This document shows positions 1 to 5,671 of a stretch of DNA of 5,671 nucleotides, in pieces. This DNA is from Deltaproteobacteria bacterium (GTDB lineage Bacteria > Desulfobacterota > Binatia > DP-6), in assembly GCA_005879205.1 (NCBI GenBank), contig VBLD01000350.1, positions 6,683 to 12,353 on the forward strand, written 5' to 3'. A program made the translations under genes and the position numbers. The notes beneath the pieces are model-generated. The model made no database searches, was not told where the DNA came from, and saw only the letters and a list, made by a program, of their open reading frames with translations. Numbering within the stretch: the first letter of the stretch is position 1; each line of letters opens with the position of its first letter.

Positions 1-1
1 C

Positions 2-580
2 GCGCTGGCGCGCCTGGCCGGGTCGCCGCATCATCAAGGGGCGGTTGCCGTCGCACCTCCGTTCCGGTACGCCCCCCTCGAGTGCCTGCTCGTTCCGGAA
101 TGCCGGAGCGCGCTCCTGCTCGACGGCCTTCAGGACCCCCGGAACCTGGGGGCGATCATCCGCACGGCCCGGGCGGTGGGGCTTGGCGGTGTCGTCCTGC
201 CGCAGGATCGCAGCGTCGGCGTGACCGGGGTGGTGGCCGCGACGTCCGCCGGGCTCGTCTTTGGGCTCACGGTTGTTCGCGTCCCCAACCTGGTCCGCGC
301 GATGGCGGCGCTGAAAGACGCCGGCTACTGGCTCGTAGGCCTTGCCCCCGGGGCGCCCGAGAGCCTCGAGGAACTGGAGCCGCCCAGACGGATCGTCGTC
401 GTCCTGGGGGGCGAGGGGGAGGGGCTTCGCCCTCTGGTCCGCCGGGGCTGTGACTTCGTGACCTCGATCCCGATGGCCCCGGGGGTCGATTCGCTGAACG
501 TGGCCGTCGCAGCAGGGATTGCCCTCTACGCTCTCGTCAAGCCCCCCCGCCGAGCCTCCGGAGTCCCGGGAATTCCTTGA
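2..580 (+). CDS. rlmB: SpoU/TrmH-family RNA 2'-O-methyltransferase, RlmB-like (5' end outside window)
   Basis: This is the C-terminal 192 residues of a SPOUT-class methyltransferase that would transfer a methyl group from S-adenosylmethionine to a ribose 2'-OH of rRNA; RlmB modifies 23S rRNA G2251 in E. coli. All three SpoU motifs are visible, counted from the first codon in the window. Motif 1 is LLDGLQDPRNLGAIIRTA at about 39-56, with the catalytic-type N-x-x-x-x-x-R arrangement. Motif 2 is VVVLGGEGEGL at about 132-142. Motif 3 is IPMAPGVDSLNVAVAAGIAL at about 156-175. These form the trefoil knot that binds the cofactor. The start of the visible part (HHQGAVAVAPPF) matches the linker just before the catalytic domain, so the missing upstream part should be the RNA-binding N-terminal domain. 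The frame is open from the window edge to TGA at 578-580. The SpoU family is certain; RlmB rather than a TrmH-like paralogue is inferred from the HQG linker and from the position before the tRNA cluster. Confidence 0.88.
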   Translation, partial: ALARLAGSPHHQGAVAVAPPFRYAPLECLLVPECRSALLLDGLQDPRNLGAIIRTARAVGLGGVVLPQDRSVGVTGVVAATSAGLVFGLTVVRVPNLVRAMAALKDAGYWLVGLAPGAPESLEELEPPRRIVVVLGGEGEGLRPLVRRGCDFVTSIPMAPGVDSLNVAVAAGIALYALVKPPRRASGVPGIP

Positions 581-606
581 CAGCTTCTAGGGCCGATGTT
601 AGGAAT
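577..606 (+). promoter_or_regulatory. Candidate sigma70-type promoter for the tRNA operon
   Basis: A perfect -35 hexamer TTGACA lies at 577-582 and overlaps the rlmB stop codon. After 17-18 bases comes TAGGAAT at 600-606, a weak -10 that matches only about three of six consensus positions in either register, preceded by TG at 597-598 (possible extended -10). Transcription would start near 612-615, leaving a leader of roughly 130 bases before tRNA-Thr. The perfect -35 and its place ahead of a stable-RNA operon support the call; the poor -10 keeps it tentative. Confidence 0.45.
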
Positions 607-746
607 GCAAATTTCGTCCGACATCTAACGGGGATTTCTCCCCACCACTACGGGTTCGGCTTCGGTACTGAAGGGCCTGCAAGCGGCCGAGGAGGGTTCC
701 GCGGGAAGGCTGGGAGCGTGGGGCGCCGGCAGGAAGCGTCCGGCCC
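607..746 (+). other. Non-coding leader between promoter candidate and tRNA cluster
   Basis: No convincing reading frame is present. Several small inverted repeats are visible: GGGGA-TTTC-TCCCC at 630-643, CTTC/GAAG at 660-673, and GGCC/GGCC at 674-688 around an inner GC/GC pair. Upstream, GATGT (595-599) can pair with ACATC (621-625), and GTTAG (598-602) with CTAAC (625-629). None is followed by a T-run, so none is a standard intrinsic terminator. The segment is best read as the 5' leader of the tRNA precursor, removed up to the tRNA-Thr 5' end by RNase P. Any regulatory role is unproven. Confidence 0.4.
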
Positions 747-818
747 GCCGATGTAGCTCAGGGGTAGAGCAGCTGACTTGTAATCAGCAGGTCGTCGGTT
801 CGACTCCGACCATCGGCT
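747..818 (+). tRNA. tRNA-Thr, anticodon TGT
   Basis: A full 72-base cloverleaf is seen: acceptor GCCGATG (747-753) pairs with CATCGGC (811-817), with discriminator T at 818. The anticodon stem GCTGA/TCAGC encloses loop CTTGTAA with anticodon TGT at 779-781. The T arm is GTCGG-TTCGACT-CCGAC. CCA is not encoded (CGC follows), so the CCA-adding enzyme is needed. It is the first of four tRNAs in the order of E. coli thrU-tyrU-glyT-thrT. Confidence 0.97.
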
Positions 819-849
819 CGCGCGTCAAACGATTCACGAGGCCAGGTGC

Positions 850-932
<83 letters not shown>

Positions 933-941
933 TTTCGAGAC

Positions 942-1014
942 GCGGGAGTAGCTCAGGTGGTAGAGCGCGAGCCTTCCAAGCTCGGGGTCGCGGGTTCGAT
1001 TCCCGTCTCCCGCT
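942..1014 (+). tRNA. tRNA-Gly, anticodon TCC
   Basis: A 73-base cloverleaf: acceptor GCGGGAG (942-948) pairs with CTCCCGC (1007-1013), with discriminator T at 1014. The anticodon stem CGAGC/GCTCG holds loop CTTCCAA with anticodon TCC at 975-977. The T arm GCGGG-TTCGATT-CCCGT has one G-T pair. CCA is not encoded. Nine bases separate it from tRNA-Tyr and only two from the next tRNA, so 3' maturation here and 5' maturation of the next gene must occur almost at the same point. Confidence 0.97.
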
Positions 1015-1016
1015 TC

Positions 1017-1089
1017 GCCCACGTAGCTCAGGCGGCAGAGCACTTCCTTGGTAAGGAAGAGGTCACCGGTTCGAATCCGGTCGTGGGCT
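1017..1089 (+). tRNA. tRNA-Thr, anticodon GGT
   Basis: A 73-base cloverleaf: acceptor GCCCACG (1017-1023) pairs with CGTGGGC (1082-1088), with discriminator T at 1089. The anticodon stem CTTCC/GGAAG holds loop TTGGTAA with anticodon GGT at 1050-1052. The T arm is ACCGG-TTCGAAT-CCGGT. CCA is not encoded. In many Proteobacteria this gene is followed by tuf; here rpmG begins 16 bases downstream. Confidence 0.97.
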
Positions 1090-1105
1090 CCGCGGAGGGA
1101 GCCGC

Positions 1106-1258
1106 ATGCGTGATCTGATCACCCTGGTCTGCGACGGATGCAAGCGACGGAACTACACCACGACGAAGAACAAGAAGCGTACGACGGACAAGCTCGCGCT
1201 CAAGAAGTTCTGCCCGGCGTGCCGCAGCCACACCGTCCACAAGGAGGGCAAGGTCTAA
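1106..1258 (+). CDS. rpmG: 50S ribosomal protein L33 (zinc-ribbon form)
   Basis: A 50-residue protein starting MRDLITLVCDGCKRRNY, the normal length and sequence pattern of bacterial L33, a small protein near the E site of the large subunit. Two cysteine pairs, C9-x-x-C12 (CDGC) and C36-x-x-C39 (CPAC), form a zinc ribbon, so this is the C+ type whose supply may depend on zinc. The basic stretch around residues 13-34 fits rRNA binding. The start is supported by GGAGGG at 1094-1099, six bases before the ATG. The gene is too short for routine ORF cut-offs. It lies between tRNA-Thr(GGT) and tRNA-Trp, an arrangement known from several GC-rich Gram-negative groups. Confidence 0.95.
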   Translation: MRDLITLVCDGCKRRNYTTTKNKKRTTDKLALKKFCPACRSHTVHKEGKV

Positions 1259-1261
1259 CGG

Positions 1262-1279
1262 ACCGGGGAGCACCCCGGT
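1262..1279 (+). other. Strong hairpin between rpmG and tRNA-Trp
   Basis: ACCGGGG (1262-1268), loop AGCA, and CCCCGGT (1273-1279) form a perfect 7-bp GC-rich stem. It begins 4 bases after the rpmG stop and ends 5 bases before the tRNA-Trp 5' end. No T-run follows, so it is not a canonical intrinsic terminator, and the downstream genes need read-through. It may protect the 3' end of an rpmG mRNA released when RNase P cuts at tRNA-Trp (inference). Confidence 0.6.
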
Positions 1280-1284
1280 GTGCG

Positions 1285-1358
1285 GGGTCAGTAGCTCGAA
1301 CGGTTAGAGCACCGGACTCCAAATCCGGGGGTTGCAGGTTCGAATCCTGCCTGACCCG
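1285..1358 (+). tRNA. tRNA-Trp, anticodon CCA
   Basis: A 74-base cloverleaf: acceptor GGGTCAG (1285-1291) pairs with CTGACCC (1351-1357). Discriminator G at 1358 is the expected identity base for bacterial tRNA-Trp. The anticodon stem CCGGA/TCCGG holds loop CTCCAAA with anticodon CCA at 1319-1321. The T arm is GCAGG-TTCGAAT-CCTGC. The 3' CCA is not encoded. The secE start codon follows after 9 bases. Confidence 0.97.
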
Positions 1359-1367
1359 CGAGATTCA

Positions 1368-1583
1368 ATGAACGTCATCGAGTCGTTGAAACAGCCGATC
1401 ACCCGTTCGCGGGAATTCCTGGAGGAATGCTGGGCGGAGCTCAAGAAGGTGCACTGGCCGGCACGGAAGGAAACTCAGGCGGCGACAATCGTGGTCATCA
1501 TCGGCGTGGTCATCGTGGGACTCTACTTGGGGCTCGTCGACTTCGTGCTGTCCGTGATCATCCGACGGACGCTTCCCAGTTGA
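1368..1583 (+). CDS. secE: Preprotein translocase subunit SecE
   Basis: A 71-residue protein, the size of the short single-membrane-span SecE found in most bacteria. SecE clamps the SecY channel of the inner-membrane Sec translocon. The amphipathic N-terminal helix ends in the family motif WAELKKVHWPARKET (about 23-37). It is followed by one hydrophobic segment, about 40-63 (IVVIIGVVIVGLYLGLVDFV). I chose ATG at 1368 because an in-frame ATG at 1332 lies inside tRNA-Trp and would add a tRNA-encoded extension. No good Shine-Dalgarno sequence is visible ahead of 1368 (only GCGAGATTCA). The TGA stop overlaps the nusG ATG by one base, so nusG is probably translationally coupled to secE. Confidence 0.95.
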   Translation: MNVIESLKQPITRSREFLEECWAELKKVHWPARKETQAATIVVIIGVVIVGLYLGLVDFVLSVIIRRTLPS

Positions 1584-2093
1584 TGGCCGAGGAAGGGGGA
1601 CGGAACTGGTACGTGGTGCACACGTACTCGGGCTACGAGCACAAGGTGAAGGCAGCGCTCGAGGAGCGCGTCCGCTCGCTCGGAAAGCCCGACCTCTTCG
1701 GGTCGATCCTGGTCCCCTCCGAGAAGGTCGTTGAGCTCGTGAAGGGAAAGAAGAAGACGTCGTCCCGCAAGTTCTTCCCCGGCTACATCCTCGTCAACAT
1801 GAGGCTCAACAACGAGACCTGGCACATCGTCAAATCGACCCCGAAGGTCACCGGCTTCCTCGGCGGGGGTATGGACCCGAGCTCCATCCCCCCCATCTCG
1901 GAGGAAGAGGTGCGTGAGATCACGCACCAGATGGAGGAAGGCGCGGTCAAGCCGAAGCCGAAGGTTCTCTTCGAGCAAGGAGAGCAGGTGAAGGTGGTCG
2001 AAGCCCGAGAAGGGCAAGCTGCGCGTCCTGATCAGCATCTTCGGACGCGCCACTCCCGTCGAGCTCGACTTCGTCCAGGTGGAGAAGGCTTGA
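1583..2093 (+). pseudogene. nusG: Transcription elongation/antitermination factor NusG, frameshifted with loss of KOW core
   Basis: NusG binds RNA polymerase through its NGN domain and links it to ribosomal protein S10 or Rho through its KOW domain. The first frame from ATG 1583 gives 140 residues of clear NusG: WYVVHTYSGYEHKVKAALEE (9-28), RKFFPGYILVNM (62-73), STPKVTGFLGGGM (85-97), then KOW strand one, GEQVKVVE (133-140). After the GAA codon at 2000-2002 this frame becomes nonsense. From 2004 a different frame resumes exactly on the family pattern, PEKGKLRVLISIFGRATPVE then LDFVQVEKA, and stops at TGA 2091-2093. Compared with E. coli NusG, about 14 residues equivalent to GPFADFNGVVEEVD are missing, a net loss near 41 bases. 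Adding them back gives about 183 residues, the normal length. Unrepaired, the first frame runs on to 2389 across rplK as a 268-residue chimera. A sequence or assembly error is the simplest reading; a true mutation is possible. There is no Shine-Dalgarno; the start overlaps the secE stop. Confidence 0.9.
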
Positions 2094-2108
2094 AGGGAGG
2101 CTGGGCGG

Positions 2109-2531
2109 ATGGCGAAGAAGGTCATCGCGGAGATCAAGCTGCAGATTCCCGCCGGGCAGGCCAATCCCAGCCCGCCGGTCGGGCCGGCGCTCGGCCAGCG
2201 TGGCGTCAACATCATGGAATTCTGCAAGACCTTCAACGCGCAGACCCAGGCGCAGGCCGGACTGATCATCCCCGTCATCATCACCGTCTATGCGGACCGG
2301 TCGTTCACGTTCATCACCAAGACCCCGCCCGCCGCCGTGCTGCTCAAGCGCGCGGCAGGCATCGAGAAGGGATCGGGCGAGGCGGGTAAGAAGAAGGTCG
2401 GCCAGGTGACGCGGCAGCAGGTGGAAGAGATCGCGAGGCTCAAGATGCCCGACCTCACCGCGGCCGATCTGGCAGCCGCCGTTCGGACGGTCGAGGGCAC
2501 CGCGCGCAGCCTCGGGCTCGAGGTCGTGTAG
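2109..2531 (+). CDS. rplK: 50S ribosomal protein L11
   Basis: A 140-residue protein of normal family length. L11 binds the GTPase-associated region of 23S rRNA at the base of the L10-L12 stalk and is the classic target site of thiostrepton, together with that rRNA. The N-terminal domain carries the proline-rich turn NPSPPVGPALGQRGVNIMEF (19-38), with the prolines that face the drug pocket. The C-terminal rRNA-binding domain includes TKTPPAAVLLKRAAGIEKGS (70-89) and KMPDLTAADLAAA (112-124). AAGGGAGG at 2093-2100, eight bases ahead of ATG, supports the start. The gene begins 15 bases after the nusG stop. In E. coli, L1 represses rplK-rplA by binding the leader; with so short a gap here any such site would have to lie in the 3' end of nusG. 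Confidence 0.98.
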   Translation: MAKKVIAEIKLQIPAGQANPSPPVGPALGQRGVNIMEFCKTFNAQTQAQAGLIIPVIITVYADRSFTFITKTPPAAVLLKRAAGIEKGSGEAGKKKVGQVTRQQVEEIARLKMPDLTAADLAAAVRTVEGTARSLGLEVV

Positions 2532-2553
2532 CGGATTCGCGAGGCGACGAGAC

Positions 2554-3242
2554 ATGGCGAAGAAAAGCAAGCGATATCGGGCGGCAGACGCTATTCCCTG
2601 GAAGAGGCCGTCCGGACCATCGCCGCGGGCGACGGGAAAGCCAAGTTCGACGAGACGGTGGAACTCGCCGTCAAGCTCGGGGTGGATCCCCGCCAGGCCG
2701 ACCAGAACGTGCGCGGGACGGTCGTCTTGCCGCACGGCACGGGCAAGAGTGTGCGCGTGCTGGTTCTCGCGAAGGGCGAGAAGGCCAAGGAGGCCACCGA
2801 AGCCGGCGCTGACCACGTCGGCGCCGACGACATCGTCAAGCGCATCCAGGAAGAGCAGTGGCTCGAGTTCGACACGGCCATCGCCACCCCCGACATGATG
2901 GGTGCCGTGGGCCGGCTCGGAAAGATCCTCGGCCCGCGGGGCCTCATGCCCAACCCGAAAGTCGGGACCGTCACCTTCGACGTCGGCAAGGCCGTACGCG
3001 AGGCCAAAGCGGGCAAGGTGGAGTTCCGGGTCGAGAAGGCAGGTATCGTCCACGTGCCGATCGGCAAGCGAAGCTTCGGCCCCGAGCGGCTGCTCGAGAA
3101 CGCGCACGCGCTGCTCGCGAGCCTGCTCCGCGCCAAGCCGGCCGCCGCCAAGGGCAACTACATGCAGAGCGTCGCGCTCTCGACCACGATGGGGCCGGCG
3201 GTTCGGATCGATCCCATGGCGGTGCGGGCGACGGCGGCCTGA
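2554..3242 (+). pseudogene. rplA: 50S ribosomal protein L1, frameshifted by a small loss near the N-terminus
   Basis: L1 forms the mobile L1 stalk that helps release E-site tRNA, and in E. coli it represses its own operon. The start, MAKKSKRYRAA from ATG 2554, is typical and has GAGG at 2541-2544 upstream. After codon 2584-2586 this frame is lost and would end at 2898. From about 2586-2592 another frame gives perfect L1, RRYSLEEAVRTIAAGDGKAK onward, including FDETVELAVKLGVDPRQADQ, VRGTVVLPHGTGK, and the signature GKILGPRGLMPNPKVGTV, to TGA 3240-3242. The segment equivalent to Thermus LEKVDPNKI is reduced to 5 bases where about 27 are expected, a loss near 22 bases that breaks the frame. Restored, the protein would be about 236 residues, which is normal. 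A GTG at 2658 could start only an N-terminally truncated 194-residue form. A sequence error is the likeliest cause. The stop overlaps the rplJ ribosome-binding site. Confidence 0.9.
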
Positions 3243-3250
3243 GGAGCGCG

Positions 3251-3802
3251 ATGAGACGGGCAGAGAAGCTCGAAACGATACAGGAACTGGAAAGCGATCT
3301 CCGTCGCGCGACCGTGGCGGTGCTGGCCGACTACCGCGGGCTGACGGCGGGGCAGATGAACCGTCTCCGCAAGGCGGTCCGTGAAGCGGACGGACGATGC
3401 CGCGTGGCGAAGAACACCTTCGCCCGGCGCGCCGTCGACGAGTCGCGCCGGCCGTCGCTCGAGCCGCTGCTGCGGGGTCCGCTCGCCATGATCCTCGGCT
3501 TCCGTGATCCGGTGGCGATCGCCAAGCTGGCGGTCAAGTTCGCCGAGGAGATGCCGAAGCTCGAGATCAAGGCGGCAGTGCTCGGCGAACGCGTTCTGCC
3601 GGCAGCCGAGGTGAAGGCGCTCGCGACGCTGCCGTCGCGGGAGGTTCTGCTCGCCCAGTTTCTCGGCTTGCTGCAGGCGCCCGCCACGCAGCTCCTGCGG
3701 ACGCTCAATGAGCCCGGAGCGCGCCTGGCCCGTCTGGTCGACGCGCTCGCGAAGCGAGCCGGCAACGCCGACGAGGCGCCCGCCGGCGAGCCGCGCGAGT
3801 GA
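3251..3802 (+). CDS. rplJ: 50S ribosomal protein L10
   Basis: A 183-residue protein. L10 anchors L7/L12 dimers to the ribosome next to L11 and, with L12, can repress its own mRNA in E. coli. The conserved rRNA-binding half is visible: AEKLETIQELESDLRRATVA (4-23), ADYRGLTAGQMNRLRKAVRE and the VAKNTFARRA basic patch, then LLRGPLAMILGFRDPVAIAK. The C-terminal part, ending RLVDALAKRAGNADEAPAGE, is the helix region that carries L12 dimers, with a flexible acidic tail. GAGGAG at 3241-3246, overlapping the rplA stop, gives a good ribosome-binding site four bases before ATG 3251. Unlike E. coli, only 8 bases separate rplA from rplJ, so there is no long L10-binding leader; any autoregulatory site would lie inside rplA. 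Confidence 0.97.
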   Translation: MRRAEKLETIQELESDLRRATVAVLADYRGLTAGQMNRLRKAVREADGRCRVAKNTFARRAVDESRRPSLEPLLRGPLAMILGFRDPVAIAKLAVKFAEEMPKLEIKAAVLGERVLPAAEVKALATLPSREVLLAQFLGLLQAPATQLLRTLNEPGARLARLVDALAKRAGNADEAPAGEPRE

Positions 3803-3822
3803 GTGGATTTTTCCAAACCCGG

Positions 3823-3828
3823 AAGGAG
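3823..3828 (+). promoter_or_regulatory. Ribosome-binding site that fixes the rplL start
   Basis: AAGGAG, ten bases before ATG 3839, is a strong Shine-Dalgarno sequence and favours that start over the in-frame GTG at 3803, which would add 12 residues unlike any L7/L12 N-terminus. An out-of-frame ATG at 3831 is only two bases from the site and would encode just five residues. A strong site fits the need for several L12 copies per ribosome. Confidence 0.75.
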
Positions 3829-3838
3829 TGATGATCCG

Positions 3839-4222
3839 ATGGAAGTGACGCGCGAGCAGGTGAAGGACTTTCTGAAGAACATGAGCCTCATCGACGCCTC
3901 GACGCTCGTCAAGGAGCTCGAGGCCGAGCTCGGGGTCTCGGCCGCGGCGCCGGTTGCCGTCGCCGCCGCAGGTCCGGCGGCCGGCGGCGCTCCCGCGGCG
4001 GCTCCCGAGAAGGAGGACTTCACGGTGGTCCTCGCCGGCGGCGGCGAGAAGAAGATCCAGGTGATCAAGGTGGTCCGCGAGCTCACCGGCCTCGGCCTCA
4101 AGGAGGCGAAGGACCTGGTCGACGGCGCGCCGAAGCCGCTGAAGGAAGCCGTGCCGAAGGCGGAGGCCGAGGCGATCAAGAAGAAGATCGAGGACGCCGG
4201 CGGCACCGTCGAGCTCAAGTAG
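3839..4222 (+). CDS. rplL: 50S ribosomal protein L7/L12
   Basis: A 127-residue acidic stalk protein of normal length, present in several copies per ribosome, that recruits and stimulates the translational GTPases. The N-terminal dimerisation domain is residues 1-33 (MEVTREQVKDFLKNMSLIDA and on). A flexible Ala/Gly/Pro hinge covers about 34-56. The C-terminal factor-binding domain runs from about 58, with the signature KVVRELTGLGLKEAKDLVDG at 77-96 and the conserved end EDAGGTVELK. A 36-base gap separates it from rplJ. The TAG stop at 4220-4222 is only 21 bases from rpoB, whereas E. coli has a much longer rplL-rpoB spacer with an attenuator and an RNase III site; neither can fit here. Confidence 0.98.
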   Translation: MEVTREQVKDFLKNMSLIDASTLVKELEAELGVSAAAPVAVAAAGPAAGGAPAAAPEKEDFTVVLAGGGEKKIQVIKVVRELTGLGLKEAKDLVDGAPKPLKEAVPKAEAEAIKKKIEDAGGTVELK

Positions 4223-4243
4223 GAGTTCAGTGGAGACCTATTG

Positions 4244-5671
<1,428 letters not shown>

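Noticed and set aside
630..643. GGGGA/TCCCC hairpin as the rlmB terminator
   Set aside because: The stem is only 5 bp and no T-run follows, so the intrinsic terminator criteria are not met.
1332..1367. Upstream ATG giving SecE twelve extra residues
   Set aside because: The start lies inside tRNA-Trp and the added residues are tRNA-encoded; ATG 1368 gives a normal SecE.
2003..2093. Programmed ribosomal frameshifting in nusG, and similarly in rplA
   Set aside because: No slippery sequence is evident, and in both genes conserved residues are missing, so a shift in reading would not rebuild the protein.
1523..2284. Open frame of 253 codons on the - strand over secE-nusG-rplK
   Set aside because: Antisense shadow of recognised genes with no recognisable domain.
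1947..3107. Open frame of 386 codons on the - strand across nusG, rplK and rplA
   Set aside because: It is an antisense shadow of three recognised ribosomal/transcription genes, with no motif of its own; its length reflects GC-rich codon bias.
3831..3848. Five-codon minicistron (ATG 3831 to TGA 3848) overlapping the rplL start
   Set aside because: It is only two bases from the Shine-Dalgarno sequence, too close for efficient initiation, and so short that chance is sufficient.

Overview
The window is a GC-rich stretch of bacterial chromosome holding the classic tRNA / secE-nusG / rplKAJL / rpoB transcription-translation cluster, all on the + strand. In order it contains: the 3' part of an rlmB-like SpoU-family RNA 2'-O-methyltransferase; a spacer of about 166 bases with a promoter candidate; four tRNA genes, Thr(TGT), Tyr(GTA), Gly(TCC) and Thr(GGT); rpmG (L33); tRNA-Trp(CCA); secE; nusG; rplK (L11); rplA (L1); rplJ (L10); rplL (L7/L12); and the first 476 codons of rpoB. 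No mobile element, CRISPR array, phage gene or foreign-looking block is visible.

Organism: the tRNA order Thr-Tyr-Gly-Thr matches E. coli thrU-tyrU-glyT-thrT. None of the five tRNAs encodes its 3' CCA, L33 is the four-cysteine zinc-ribbon form, and rpmG plus tRNA-Trp sit before secE. RpoB aligns with the E. coli protein through its N-terminal lobe, including the region of the lineage-specific insertion after about residue 225. Together this suggests a GC-rich Gram-negative from a deltaproteobacterial, Methylomirabilota/Rokubacteria-like or Acidobacteria-like group. The placement is inference, and no species can be named.

How the genes work together: the cluster supplies tRNAs, four large-subunit proteins in addition to L33 (L11, L1, L10, L12: the L1 stalk and the GTPase-centre stalk), the Sec translocon subunit SecE, the elongation factor NusG, and the RNA polymerase beta subunit. 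Intergenic gaps from secE onward are very short (1-base overlap to 36 bases), as expected for one operon with translational coupling. tRNA processing probably cuts out a small rpmG mRNA and creates a secE mRNA with an almost absent leader.

No new biological system was found. The points worth a second look are: (1) nusG has lost about 41 bases from the core of its KOW motif and changes frame there; (2) rplA, about 580 bases downstream, has lost about 22 bases near its start and also changes frame; (3) tuf, usually found between tRNA-Thr(GGT) and the rpmG/secE block, is absent. Two frame-breaking losses in neighbouring core genes, while all surrounding genes look intact, point first to consensus or assembly errors; a real double lesion would be remarkable. 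Raw reads would settle it.
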